A stretch of 64,000 nucleotides of DNA from UBA932 sp031548545 (GTDB taxonomy: Bacteria; Bacteroidota; Bacteroidia; Bacteroidales; UBA932), in the NCBI GenBank assembly GCA_031548545.1, contig JAVBQY010000007.1, positions 1 to 64,000 on the forward strand, read 5' to 3'. This document shows, one piece after another, positions 16,461-24,805 of this stretch. The stretch's first letter is position 1; each line of letters starts with the position of its first letter. Position numbers and translations under genes: made by a program. The notes beneath the pieces were generated by a model, which worked only from the letters and a program-made list of their open reading frames with translations, ran no database searches and had not been told where the DNA came from.

Positions 16461-16904
16461 ATGGCGTTTAATCCCCTCATACGTGAATATGGAAAGGGCC
16501 GTGAAATTTTTGATCCCTTGCGGAAAAAATATGTAGCCCTCACTCCGGAGGAGTGGGTGAGGCAGCAGTTGTTATATATCTTGCAGACGGAGTACGGGGT
16601 GCCATCCGGTTTGATAGGGGTGGAGATGACGGTGCCCTTGGGTACGCGCTCACTCCGGGCTGATATAGTTGTATACGGACGCAATGCCCAGCCGCTGCTG
16701 GTCGTCGAGTGCAAGGCGGAAAGTGTGAAAATAACCAGGCAAACTTTTATGCAGATTGCGGGATATAACTTAACTTTGCAGGTTCCCTGGCTGCTGGTCG
16801 GCAATGGCAGGCAATTGTATTGTTGTAAGCGGAATGCACTTACCGGCGCCTATGACTTTGTGGATCACCTGCCGCAATATGCTGAATTAGTGAATAGTGA
16901 ATAA
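16461..16904 (+). CDS. Stand-alone HsdR N-terminal-like nuclease domain protein
   Basis: 147 residues with the type I restriction HSDR_N_2 fold. A PD-(D/E)XK site is visible as LRADIVVYG (Asp) and LLVVECKAE (E-x-K), followed by the QIAGYN motif. No helicase, HsdM or HsdS is attached or adjacent. Such single-domain proteins are common near core genes in Bacteroidetes, so a restriction role should not be assumed. Confidence 0.8.
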   Translation: MAFNPLIREYGKGREIFDPLRKKYVALTPEEWVRQQLLYILQTEYGVPSGLIGVEMTVPLGTRSLRADIVVYGRNAQPLLVVECKAESVKITRQTFMQIAGYNLTLQVPWLLVGNGRQLYCCKRNALTGAYDFVDHLPQYAELVNSE

Positions 16905-16915
16905 CGAATAATGAA

Positions 16916-17001
16916 TAATGAACCGAGCGAAGCGAGCTCACGAGCCGAAGGCGAGTAATAATGAACCGAGCGAAGCGAGCTCACGAGCCGAAGGCGAGTA
17001 A
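16916..17001 (+). repeat. Two perfect tandem copies of a 43-bp repeat
   Basis: Copies at 16916-16958 and 16959-17001 are identical. Each contains GAGCGAAGCGAGCTC and GAGCCGAAGGCGAG. The surrounding bases are short ATGAATA-type repeats. The DNA lies between two plus-strand genes and is not coding; reading it as the N-terminus of the next gene is unlikely. Confidence 0.85.
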
Positions 17002-17017
17002 TAGTGAACAATGCATA

Positions 17018-18013
17018 ATGAATAGAATTTCTTACATATCTCTTAGTCTCTTAGTCTCTTGTTTTTTAGTTTCTTCCTGTGGAAGGGGAGTGAATGTAGA
17101 GCACATTCCGGTGGATATCCGGATACAGCGTTTTGATAAGGACCTGCTGACATTGGCTGCCGATTCCACACAATTGGAAGAGATGCGTGGCCGTTATGGC
17201 GACTTTTTTGAGTATTACAACACAGGCCTCATTGGCATTGGGAATAGCCGTTCCCCTTTGTATATCTCATTGCTTGGCGACTTTATGGCTTCCCCCGTAG
17301 TGAAGATCGCTTACCACGAAGTACAGTCTGTATTTGATGACGAAACGGCGCTGAACAAGGAATTGACCGGCGGCTTCAAGCACCTGAAATACTATTTTCC
17401 GGACATCACCGTGCCGCAAATCTACACCTATGTGTCGGGCTTTAATGAGTCGATTATGTTGACGGATAGTGTAATCGGTGTGGGGCTGGACCGTTTCCTG
17501 GGCGACACGGCCACTATATACAACCAGCTTGATTTTTCAACATACCAGCAATACACTATGAGGCCGGACCGTATTCCCGTAGAATGCCTGCAGGCTTGGT
17601 TAGGCAGTGAATATGCCCCGGAGGGAGGGTATGAGGGCAACCTGCTGCAACAAATGCTCTATGCCGGAAAAATACAATATGTCAACAAGCTGTGTTTCCC
17701 CAATGCTGCCGATACCTTATTATTTGGTTTTACCGTTTCACAACTCACATGGTGCAGGGAGGCCGAATCCGAGATGTGGACGGCATTGTTGGAAAACAAG
17801 GAACTGTATAACAATAATCAGTTTACCATACACAAGTATATAGCTCCGGCTCCCTTTACCGCCGCCTTTTCCAAAGATTCGCCCGGGCGGGCCTGTGTGT
17901 GGCTGGCCTACCGTATTGTCGAAGCGTATATGAAAAAACATACGGTTAGTCTGCCTGAGCTAATGCAGCTCGATGCCCAGACCTTATTGAAAGATAGCCG
18001 TTACAACCCCTGA
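17018..18013 (+). CDS. gldB: GldB-like lipoprotein
   Basis: 331 residues beginning MNRISYISLSLLVSC, with candidate lipobox cysteines at 15 and 21. The body matches GldB: VDIRIQRFDKDL near the start, then FMASPVVKIAYHEVQSVF and YVSGFNESIMLTDSVIGVGLDRFLG. GldB is an essential-looking lipoprotein in gliding flavobacteria and is conserved in non-gliding Bacteroidales, where its job is unclear. An in-frame ATG at 16961 would translate the tandem repeat, so ATG 17018 is chosen. Its signal-peptide codons include a CTTAGTCT-type low-complexity run. Confidence 0.85.
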   Translation: MNRISYISLSLLVSCFLVSSCGRGVNVEHIPVDIRIQRFDKDLLTLAADSTQLEEMRGRYGDFFEYYNTGLIGIGNSRSPLYISLLGDFMASPVVKIAYHEVQSVFDDETALNKELTGGFKHLKYYFPDITVPQIYTYVSGFNESIMLTDSVIGVGLDRFLGDTATIYNQLDFSTYQQYTMRPDRIPVECLQAWLGSEYAPEGGYEGNLLQQMLYAGKIQYVNKLCFPNAADTLLFGFTVSQLTWCREAESEMWTALLENKELYNNNQFTIHKYIAPAPFTAAFSKDSPGRACVWLAYRIVEAYMKKHTVSLPELMQLDAQTLLKDSRYNP

Positions 18014-18090
18014 TCACGTATTCATCCATACCGCTTGATTTCCTCTCCTCTTTGTTACCTAATTACTTAGTCCCTTAGTTACTTTTATTT

Positions 18091-19503
18091 ATGTCTGATT
18101 TCTTACATCACCGTATTTTTAAATTGGTTTCCGATATAGCAGAGCAGGAAGGTGTGCGCGCTTATGTGATCGGAGGCTTTGTGCGAGACTGCCTGCTGGG
18201 CCGTGAATCCAAGGATATTGATATCGTGGTCGAGGGCAGCGGGATTGGAATTGCCGAGAAAGTTGCCGAACAACTAAGAACAAACGTGAAGGTCTTCCGT
18301 CGATTCAAAACCGCCATGCTGCGCTGTGACGGTATGGATGTGGAGTTTGTGGGTTGCAGAAAAGAATCCTATAGTCCTGATTCGCGTAAGCCCCTGGTCG
18401 AAGACGGTACACTCACCGATGACCAGAGTCGTCGTGATTTCACCATCAATGCCCTGGCTTTTAGTCTGCAAAAAGCGGATTACGGTACTCTGGTAGACCC
18501 TTTCGGTGGAGTCAGTGACTTACAGAAAGGATTGATCCGCACGCCCCTGGATCCCGATATTACCTATAGTGACGACCCCTTGCGCATGTTCCGCGCCATA
18601 CGTTTTTCCACCCAATTGGGCTTTACCATTGTGCCGGAATCCCTGGAAGCTATCAGCCGCAACCGCGAACGCCTGCGGACCCCGGTGGTTTCAATTGAAC
18701 GCATTGTCGATGAGGTGAACAAGATGATGGCCTCCCCCAAGCCCTCCAAAGGTTTTTATCTCATGGAAGCAACGGGACTGCTGGATTTTTTCCTGCCCGA
18801 AGTATCCAAGTTGAAAGGCGTGGAAATTAAAGAAGGCCGCGGCCATAAAGATAATTTTTCCCATACCATGCAGGTACTGGACAATGTCGCTGAAAAAACC
18901 GATAACCTCTGGCTGCGCTGGGCGGCTTTACTGCATGACATTGCCAAGCCGGCGACCAAACGCTATGATCCTGAGTTGGGCTGGTCATTCCACGGGCATG
19001 AATTCATCGGCTCCAAAATGGTGCCGGGCATTTTCAAACGCTTGCGCTTACCGATAAATGACAACCGGATGAAGTATGTGGAAAAATTGGTATTACTCCA
19101 TTTACGCCCCATCGTATTATCTCAGGACGAAGTCTCCGATTCGGCGGTGCGACGCCTGCTTTTTGAAGCGGGTGATGATATTGACGACCTGATGATCCTC
19201 TGCGAGGCCGATATTACTTCCAAGAACGAACAAACCGTACGCCGCCACATGCGCAACTTTGAACTCGTGCGTGAAAAACTGGTAGAAGTAGAGGCCAAGG
19301 ATGCTATCCGCAATTTTCAGCCGCCCATTAGCGGTAATATGATCATGAAAAAATATAAGCTCTCGCCGGGACCGGCAGTAGGCATTATAAAAGAAACCAT
19401 CAAAGAAGCAATCCTTGATGGCCTTATTCATAATGACTATGCCGAAGCCTATGCACTCATGGAGCGAAAGGCGGCGGAACTGGGACTAGTTTCCGTGGAG
19501 TAA
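18091..19503 (+). CDS. cca: CCA tRNA nucleotidyltransferase / HD-domain protein
   Basis: 470 residues. The nucleotidyltransferase head has YVIGGFVRDCLLGRESKDIDIVV, with GGFVRD and DxD catalytic motifs, then RRDFTINALAF and DDPLRMFRAIRFS. A C-terminal HD domain shows LLHDIAKP. It adds or repairs the 3' CCA of tRNAs, which this genome needs because at least two tRNA genes in the window lack encoded CCA. It converges with argS with no gap between stop codons. Confidence 0.93.
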   Translation: MSDFLHHRIFKLVSDIAEQEGVRAYVIGGFVRDCLLGRESKDIDIVVEGSGIGIAEKVAEQLRTNVKVFRRFKTAMLRCDGMDVEFVGCRKESYSPDSRKPLVEDGTLTDDQSRRDFTINALAFSLQKADYGTLVDPFGGVSDLQKGLIRTPLDPDITYSDDPLRMFRAIRFSTQLGFTIVPESLEAISRNRERLRTPVVSIERIVDEVNKMMASPKPSKGFYLMEATGLLDFFLPEVSKLKGVEIKEGRGHKDNFSHTMQVLDNVAEKTDNLWLRWAALLHDIAKPATKRYDPELGWSFHGHEFIGSKMVPGIFKRLRLPINDNRMKYVEKLVLLHLRPIVLSQDEVSDSAVRRLLFEAGDDIDDLMILCEADITSKNEQTVRRHMRNFELVREKLVEVEAKDAIRNFQPPISGNMIMKKYKLSPGPAVGIIKETIKEAILDGLIHNDYAEAYALMERKAAELGLVSVE

Positions 19504-21279
19504 CTACATCCGTTCAGGGACCTCTATCCCCAGAATTCCCATACCTGTTTTAATCACGGCGGCTATCTGTTGCAGCACGACCAACCGTTGGGCGCGTGTA
19601 GCCTCATCACTCTCCTTAAGGATAGATACGTCATGGTAATATTGGTTGAACTCTTTGGCCAGTTCGTACACATAATTGGCTACGAGGGCAGGGGAGTGGG
19701 CTGCTCCGGCTTCTTTCACCATCTCCGGGAAATTGCCGAGCAACTTTACCAGTTCCACCTCTTTTTCATTCAGTGCTGCGCCGGTTGCGGCTTTTAGTCC
19801 CTGTTCTTCCGCCTTACGCAGTACGGAGCGTATACGGGCATGGGTGTATTGAATAAAAGGACCGGTATTTCCGTTAAAGTCAATAGACTCCTGGGGATTA
19901 AACAACATGGTCTTTTTCGGGTCTACCTTCAGGATAAAATATTTCAGGGCGCCCAATCCCAGCATATGGAACAGCTGCTCCTGCTCTTCGGCGGGGATAT
20001 GCTCCAGCTTACCCAGGGCCATCGACGTATCGCGGGCCGTATTGATCATGTCCGCCACCAGGTCATCAGCATCCACTACCGTGCCTTCGCGTGATTTCAT
20101 CTTGCCCTCGGGTAACTCCACCATACCATAGGAGAGATGGTAGATCACCTCCGATTCCGGATATCCCAGCTTACTCAATATCAGCTTCAATACCTTGAAG
20201 TGATAATCCTGTTCATTGCCGACTACATAAATCAGCTCATTCAGCGGGTATTCGCCGAAACGTTGCTGGGCGGTCCCCAGGTCCTGCGTCATATACACAG
20301 ACGTACCGTCGGCGCGCAATAACAACTTTTGGTCCAGCCCGTCGGCGCTGAGGTCTATCCATACCGAGCCATCCTCTTTCTTAAAGAATACGTCTTTCTG
20401 CAGGCCTTCTTCCACAATTTTCTTACCCAGCAGATACGTATTCGATTCGTAATAAATTTTATCAAAACTTACACCGAGTTGTTTATAGGTTTCATCAAAT
20501 CCGGCATACACCCAGCCGTTCATGGTCTTCCATAATTCAACAGTAGCCGGGTCTCCTTGTTCCCACCTGCGCAACATCTCCTGCGCCTCCAGAATGATGG
20601 GCGCCAGCTTGGCCGCCTCTTCTTCGGTCTTGCCCTGGCCTTTTAATTCGCTTTGTTGGCGTTTATATTCCTTGTCAAACAGAACATAATATTTGCCTAC
20701 CAGGTGGTCCCCCTTCATCCCCGCACTTTGCGGCATTTCACCATGTCCCCATTTTTGCCAGGCCAACATTGATTTACAGATATGGATACCGCGGTCATTC
20801 ACCAGATTTGCTTTAATGACCTTGTGCCCGTTGGCCTCCAGCAGCTGCGCCACCGAATAGCCCAGCAGATTATTGCGGATATGCCCCAAATGCAAGGGTT
20901 TGTTCGTGTTCGGCGATGAATATTCCACCATCACCGTTTTTCCGGATGGCGCCTGGACTCCGAAAGCGGGCGTACCGGCTATGTTTTTCAGCTGTTCCAG
21001 CCAGAAAGCCGCCGACAGCTTGATATTCAGAAAGCCTTTCACCACATTTACCGATTCTACTTCGGGCGTATGCTCCCTGATCCATTCGCCTATTGCTTCT
21101 CCGGTTTTTTCGGGCGAGAGCCGGCTTATTTTCAGCAGCGGGAACATTACGGCGGTAAGGTCGCCTTCAAAATCTTTGCGTGTAGCTTGTAATTGCAGGG
21201 CTGCTTCAGGCGCTTCCTGCCGGTATAAATTTTGTACGGCTTCGGCTATCCGGCCGCTGATCAATTGGTCTGGGGTCAT
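19504..21279 (-). CDS. argS: Arginyl-tRNA synthetase
   Basis: 591 residues, normal for ArgRS. The class I signature is SSPNTNKPLHLGHIRNN (HLGH form of HIGH). An N-terminal Add-1 domain precedes it, and the C-terminal anticodon-binding domain includes FIQYTHARIRSVLRK and ends LGIEVPERM. It charges tRNA-Arg in the cytoplasm. It starts one nt after the C1 peptidase stop, so both are probably one transcript. Confidence 0.96.
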   Translation of the reverse strand: MTPDQLISGRIAEAVQNLYRQEAPEAALQLQATRKDFEGDLTAVMFPLLKISRLSPEKTGEAIGEWIREHTPEVESVNVVKGFLNIKLSAAFWLEQLKNIAGTPAFGVQAPSGKTVMVEYSSPNTNKPLHLGHIRNNLLGYSVAQLLEANGHKVIKANLVNDRGIHICKSMLAWQKWGHGEMPQSAGMKGDHLVGKYYVLFDKEYKRQQSELKGQGKTEEEAAKLAPIILEAQEMLRRWEQGDPATVELWKTMNGWVYAGFDETYKQLGVSFDKIYYESNTYLLGKKIVEEGLQKDVFFKKEDGSVWIDLSADGLDQKLLLRADGTSVYMTQDLGTAQQRFGEYPLNELIYVVGNEQDYHFKVLKLILSKLGYPESEVIYHLSYGMVELPEGKMKSREGTVVDADDLVADMINTARDTSMALGKLEHIPAEEQEQLFHMLGLGALKYFILKVDPKKTMLFNPQESIDFNGNTGPFIQYTHARIRSVLRKAEEQGLKAATGAALNEKEVELVKLLGNFPEMVKEAGAAHSPALVANYVYELAKEFNQYYHDVSILKESDEATRAQRLVVLQQIAAVIKTGMGILGIEVPERM

Positions 21280-21280
21280 G

Positions 21281-22480
21281 TTACTTGATATTCAATTTTT
21301 GTTTGATGGCGGCGGGAAGGGCGTTCTTATGCACCAATATGTTTAACGTTTTATATTTTACGAAGGCTTCGGAGGCGTACCACAGCCCTTTATACTTGCC
21401 GATGGCTGTTCCCCAGGAATTTTTTACCATATAATATTTATTGCCCTGTTGGTCTTTGGCAATACCGTAGATCAGCATACCATGGTCGTCCGTTGTTTCA
21501 TAATTATCGAAAGCTACCTGGCGCATTTCCTGGCTGATTGCCTTTTCACGTCCTGGCTTATCGAGCTTATACAGCTGCGCTTCACGCTCCTTTTCGGACA
21601 ATCCCAACCACTTGGATTGTTCGGAGTTCGACATTTCGTTGATATTGACTTCGGGAACAACGGCTACACCGGTCCTTGAAAAGCCTTTTTCACTCACATC
21701 GGCCCCCCAGGCCAGACTATAACCGTTGTTAATGGCATTGTCGAACACCTGCATCAGTTCATCAATGGGCAGGTTATAAGAATTGGCCCAGCGCCAGTTG
21801 TCCGGCACCTCAATAGCAAACTCCGTGTAGAACGGGTGGTGGGTAAAAGAGGTGAGCGACACATAGTCTTCGGCCTTGAAACCCAAGGATGCCGCGAATG
21901 ATTGCGGAGTGTAGGTACTCCCGTTATGGGTGAATGTTGCAGGAACCTCCCCCAGGTAAGCATCAACAATACCTGTGAACCCCTTTTTCCATACCGGTGA
22001 CAGGTGCTTGTTCGGGTTCTTGATTATGGCTTTCACGTAGGCATCCGTCAGGTTGTCCAGTTCTCCGTGTACATGTTTTTCTTCACCGTATTGCAGGCCG
22101 GGCATCACCTCTGCCGGCACGATACCGTAATTCCGGATACTGTACATCACATCTTCAAAGGATCCGCCGGCGCCGAAGTTACCGTTCCCCTGGAGCCGTA
22201 CATATTTTTCCGCCTTGTCGGTATAGTTTTTGTGTACCACGAACATTTCCGACAGGTTATATTCCCCCTTCCCCATACGCAGCAACTCAGCCTCTACCAG
22301 TCCCAGGGAGGAAAAACTCCAGCAGGTGCCGGACCGGTGCTGGTCCTTTACCGGGGTGATTTTTACTTCTTTTACGGTCGTGAACTGATAGCCGGTAGTG
22401 TCCTTCCCGGCGGCGCTTTCCTGTGCATACCCTTGCCCGGCAACAAACAGGAGGGCAGATAGTAAAAGTATCCTTTTCAT
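21281..22480 (-). CDS. C1-family peptidase (bleomycin hydrolase/PepC-like), secreted
   Basis: 399 residues with a signal peptide (MKRILLLSALLFVAGQGYAQ). The papain-type catalytic residues are visible: Cys in HRSGTCWSFSS, His in TDDHGMLIYGIA and Asn in YMVKNSWGTAIG. Unlike cytoplasmic PepC it is exported, so it should act on peptides in the periplasm or outside. It is transcribed from the minus-strand TACCTTTG box at 22507-22514 and followed directly by argS. Confidence 0.9.
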   Translation of the reverse strand: MKRILLLSALLFVAGQGYAQESAAGKDTTGYQFTTVKEVKITPVKDQHRSGTCWSFSSLGLVEAELLRMGKGEYNLSEMFVVHKNYTDKAEKYVRLQGNGNFGAGGSFEDVMYSIRNYGIVPAEVMPGLQYGEEKHVHGELDNLTDAYVKAIIKNPNKHLSPVWKKGFTGIVDAYLGEVPATFTHNGSTYTPQSFAASLGFKAEDYVSLTSFTHHPFYTEFAIEVPDNWRWANSYNLPIDELMQVFDNAINNGYSLAWGADVSEKGFSRTGVAVVPEVNINEMSNSEQSKWLGLSEKEREAQLYKLDKPGREKAISQEMRQVAFDNYETTDDHGMLIYGIAKDQQGNKYYMVKNSWGTAIGKYKGLWYASEAFVKYKTLNILVHKNALPAAIKQKLNIK

Positions 22481-22506
22481 TGGGTTTTATTTATGGATTA
22501 GAATTA

Positions 22507-22533
22507 CAAAGGTAGGATTTTTTTATATCTTTG
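22507..22533. promoter_or_regulatory. Divergent -7 elements for the C1 peptidase and folB
   Basis: Minus-strand TACCTTTG (22507-22514) and plus-strand TATCTTTG (22526-22533) lie 11 nt apart, so the two promoters overlap back to back. Confidence 0.6.
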
Positions 22534-22568
22534 CATGACGGAACCATAAATCTTTAATTTTTTACGTC

Positions 22569-22922
22569 TTGAAATCAAGTATTACCCTTCGCCGCATGGA
22601 ATTTTTTGCCTGCCACGGCTGTAACCCGGAGGAGCGCATCATCGGCAACTATTTTTACGTGGATGTAGCTGTTCAGGCCGCTTTGGAACAGGCTGTAAGC
22701 TCGGATGCCCTGGAAGACACTATAAACTACCAACACATTTACGACCTGGTGAAACGGGAGATGGCTATTCCTGCCAACCTGCTTGAGCACTTGGCGGGAC
22801 GTATAGCAAAGGCGCTGCATCAGGAAATTAGCGGTTTGGAACAGGTCAGTGTATCGGTGTCAAAAAAAAACCCTCCTTTGGGTGGAAAAGTTGAAAGCGC
22901 TACTTTTCAAGTAATTATATAA
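22569..22922 (+). CDS. folB: Dihydroneopterin aldolase
   Basis: 117 residues, normal size. It has the FolB pattern ITLRRMEFFACHGCNPEER, the catalytic-region LEDTINYQHIYDLVK and C-terminal VSVSKKNPPLGG. It makes 6-hydroxymethyl-dihydropterin in folate synthesis. The start is a TTG; the first in-frame ATG (22596) would cut into the first beta strand, so TTG is favoured. A TATCTTTG promoter lies 35 nt upstream. Confidence 0.9.
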   Translation: MKSSITLRRMEFFACHGCNPEERIIGNYFYVDVAVQAALEQAVSSDALEDTINYQHIYDLVKREMAIPANLLEHLAGRIAKALHQEISGLEQVSVSVSKKNPPLGGKVESATFQVII

Positions 22923-22969
22923 AATATAAATATTTTTTTAGAAAAAGTGATTAAAAAGTGCGGCATTTT

Positions 22970-23000
22970 TTTGCAATTTTATAAAAAACCACTATCTTTG
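22970..23000 (+). promoter_or_regulatory. Strong promoter of the tRNA-tuf operon
   Basis: TTTG (22970-22973), 19 bp, TATCTTTG (22993-23000): a textbook Bacteroidetes -33/-7 pair. An upstream AT-rich stretch may act as an UP element. CCATTTTG (23005-23012) and CAAAATGG (23022-23029) then form a leader hairpin before the first tRNA. Confidence 0.75.
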
Positions 23001-23047
23001 CGCTCCATTTTGCCCAAAACACAAAATGGACCGTTCGTTAAATTATT

Positions 23048-23121
23048 GCCGATGTAGCTCAGTTGGCCAGAGCAGCTGATTTGTAATCAGCTGGTCGGGG
23101 GTTCGAATCCCTCCATCGGCT
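23048..23121 (+). tRNA. tRNA-Thr (anticodon TGT)
   Basis: Acceptor GCCGATG pairs with CATCGGC. The anticodon stem GCTGA/TCAGC encloses TTTGTAA, giving TGT. The T arm is GGTTCGAATCC. The 3' end continues TCAA, so CCA is not encoded. Confidence 0.97.
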
Positions 23122-23145
23122 CAAGGTCAATTGACATATTGTTTC

Positions 23146-23228
23146 GGGGAGATACCAAAGTGGCCAACTGGGGCAGACTGTAACTCTGCTAGCGTATGCT
23201 TTCGTAGGTTCGAATCCTGCTCTCCCCA
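23146..23228 (+). tRNA. tRNA-Tyr (anticodon GTA)
   Basis: Acceptor GGGGAGA/TCTCCCC. The anticodon loop CTGTAAC gives GTA. A long variable arm is present, as expected for a class II tRNA. Discriminator A is followed by an encoded CCA (23229-23231). Confidence 0.97.
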
Positions 23229-23236
23229 CCATTTTC

Positions 23237-23309
23237 GCGGAAGTAGCTCAGTTGGTAGAGCATCAGCCTTCCAAGCTGAGGGTCGCGGGTTCGAACCTCG
23301 TCTTCCGCT
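23237..23309 (+). tRNA. tRNA-Gly (anticodon TCC)
   Basis: Acceptor GCGGAAG/CTTCCGC. The anticodon loop CTTCCAA gives TCC. T arm GGTTCGAACC. Discriminator T is followed by an encoded CCA (23310-23312). Confidence 0.97.
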
Positions 23310-23319
23310 CCAACAACAA

Positions 23320-23391
23320 GCCAGTGTAGCTCAGTGGTAGAGTACTTCCTGGGTAAGGAAGGGGTCATGGGTTCAATTCCCATCACCGGCT
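23320..23391 (+). tRNA. tRNA-Thr (anticodon GGT)
   Basis: Anticodon stem CTTCC/GGAAG encloses TGGGTAA, giving GGT. The acceptor GCCAGTG against CACCGGC has an A-C mismatch at pair 4-69, where family members normally pair. CCA is not encoded (TCAA follows). It lies 29 nt before tuf. Confidence 0.95.
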
Positions 23392-23420
23392 CAACAATTA
23401 ACTTATAAAATTTTAATACT

Positions 23421-24608
23421 ATGGCAAAAGAAACGTTCAAAAGGGATAAACCCCACGTGAACATTGGTACCATCGGTCACGTTGACCACGGTAAAACTAC
23501 CTTGACTGCCGCTATTACTAACGTATTGGCTGCTAAAGGTTTGTCTGAAAAACGCGATTTCGCGTCAATTGACAATGCTCCCGAAGAAAAAGAGCGTGGT
23601 ATTACAATTAATACCTCACACGTAGAATATCAGACTGCCAATCGTCACTATGCGCACGTTGACTGTCCGGGCCACGCCGACTACGTTAAGAACATGGTTA
23701 CCGGTGCTGCCCAGATGGACGGTGCTATTCTTGTAGTTGCCGCTACTGACGGTCCCATGCCCCAAACCCGTGAACACATCCTTTTGGCTCGTCAGGTAAA
23801 CGTACCCCGTATCGTTGTCTTCATGAACAAAGTGGATATGGTAGACGATGCTGAAATGTTGGATCTCGTTGAAATGGAAATTCGCGAATTGTTGAGCTTC
23901 TACAACTTCGACGGTGATAACGCTCCTATTATTCGTGGTTCTGCCCTCGGTGGTTTGAACGGTGAAGAAAAATGGGTTGAAAAAATCATGGAATTGATGG
24001 ACGCTGTAGACACCTACATTCCCATTCCTCCCCGTGAAAATGAAAAACCTTTCTTGATGCCTGTTGAAGACGTGTTCTCAATCACCGGCCGCGGTACCGT
24101 AGTAACCGGCCGTATTGAAACCGGTATCGTGAAAGTAGGTGAAGAAGTTGAAATTATCGGTCTGGGCGAAAAACCCGTTAAGACTACCGTAACCGGTGTT
24201 GAAATGTTCCGCAAATTGCTGGATCAGGGTGAAGCCGGAGACAACGTAGGTCTGTTGGTTCGCGGTATCGATAAGAAAGACGTACGCCGTGGTCAGGTAA
24301 TTGCTAAACCCGGTTCAATCACTCCTCACAAGAAATTCCAAGCTGAAATTTACGTGTTGAAGAAAGAAGAAGGTGGTCGTCACACTCCTTTCCACAACAA
24401 ATACCGTCCTCAGTTCTACCTCCGTACATTGGACGTAACCGGTGAAATCACCCTGCCCCAAGGTACTGAAATGGTAATGCCTGGTGATAACGTAACCATT
24501 ACCGTAGAATTGATCCAGCCTGTAGCTATGGGTGAAGGTCTGCGCTTCGCAATCCGTGAAGGTGGCCGTACCGTAGGTGCCGGTCAGGTAACTAAAGTTC
24601 TCGAATAG
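23421..24608 (+). CDS. tuf: Elongation factor Tu
   Basis: 395 residues. The G1 motif GHVDHGKT is at 19-26, followed by DCPGHADY (G3) and the MNKVDMVDD segment (G4). Domains II and III are complete. EF-Tu brings aminoacyl-tRNA to the ribosome as a GTP complex. The gene follows four tRNA genes in the same order (Thr-Tyr-Gly-Thr) as the E. coli tufB operon and is followed by tRNA-Trp and secE. Confidence 0.98.
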   Translation: MAKETFKRDKPHVNIGTIGHVDHGKTTLTAAITNVLAAKGLSEKRDFASIDNAPEEKERGITINTSHVEYQTANRHYAHVDCPGHADYVKNMVTGAAQMDGAILVVAATDGPMPQTREHILLARQVNVPRIVVFMNKVDMVDDAEMLDLVEMEIRELLSFYNFDGDNAPIIRGSALGGLNGEEKWVEKIMELMDAVDTYIPIPPRENEKPFLMPVEDVFSITGRGTVVTGRIETGIVKVGEEVEIIGLGEKPVKTTVTGVEMFRKLLDQGEAGDNVGLLVRGIDKKDVRRGQVIAKPGSITPHKKFQAEIYVLKKEEGGRHTPFHNKYRPQFYLRTLDVTGEITLPQGTEMVMPGDNVTITVELIQPVAMGEGLRFAIREGGRTVGAGQVTKVLE

Positions 24609-24623
24609 TTTGATGATTTGCGG

Positions 24624-24664
24624 ATTTGTTGATTTGGTTGTTTCAAATAACCAAATCAACAAAT
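24624..24664 (+). other. Long near-perfect palindrome after tuf
   Basis: Arms of 20 nt (24624-24643 and 24645-24664) are complementary apart from one G-T pair. The 5' arm is built from GATTTG/GTTGATTTGG units. No T-run follows. It may terminate part of the tuf transcript or be an RNase III-type processing site. Confidence 0.6.
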
Positions 24665-24690
24665 AACCAAATCGACAAAAATTAAAACAA

Positions 24691-24722
24691 GCAAAAGCTC
24701 CGATTTGAATCATCGGAGTTTG
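24691..24722 (+). other. Second hairpin between tuf and tRNA-Trp
   Basis: GCAAA, a 2-nt bulge and CTCCGAT pair with ATCGGAG and TTTGC around TTGAATC. No T-run follows. It lies 12 nt before the tRNA and is probably a processing structure. Confidence 0.5.
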
Positions 24723-24734
24723 CGCATGTAAAAC

Positions 24735-24805
24735 AGGGGCATAGTTCAAGGGTAGAATAGCGGTCTCCAAAACCGTTGATGGGCGTTCGAATCGCTCTGC
24801 CCCTG
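24735..24805 (+). tRNA. tRNA-Trp (anticodon CCA)
   Basis: Acceptor AGGGGCA/TGCCCCT. The anticodon loop CTCCAAA gives CCA. Discriminator G is followed by an encoded CCA (24806-24808). It lies between tuf and secE, an arrangement also known in several other phyla. Confidence 0.97.

Noticed and set aside
16916..17001. CRISPR-like array
   Set aside because: Only two directly abutting copies with no spacers and no cas genes nearby.
16961..17017. Longer gldB start
   Set aside because: It would translate the 43-bp tandem repeat and bury the lipoprotein signal sequence.
23189..23473. Open frame antisense to the tRNA genes, with GIEPMTPSLPRKYSTTELH and ESRIRTYE
   Set aside because: These peptides are the well-known false proteins translated from the reverse strand of tRNA genes.
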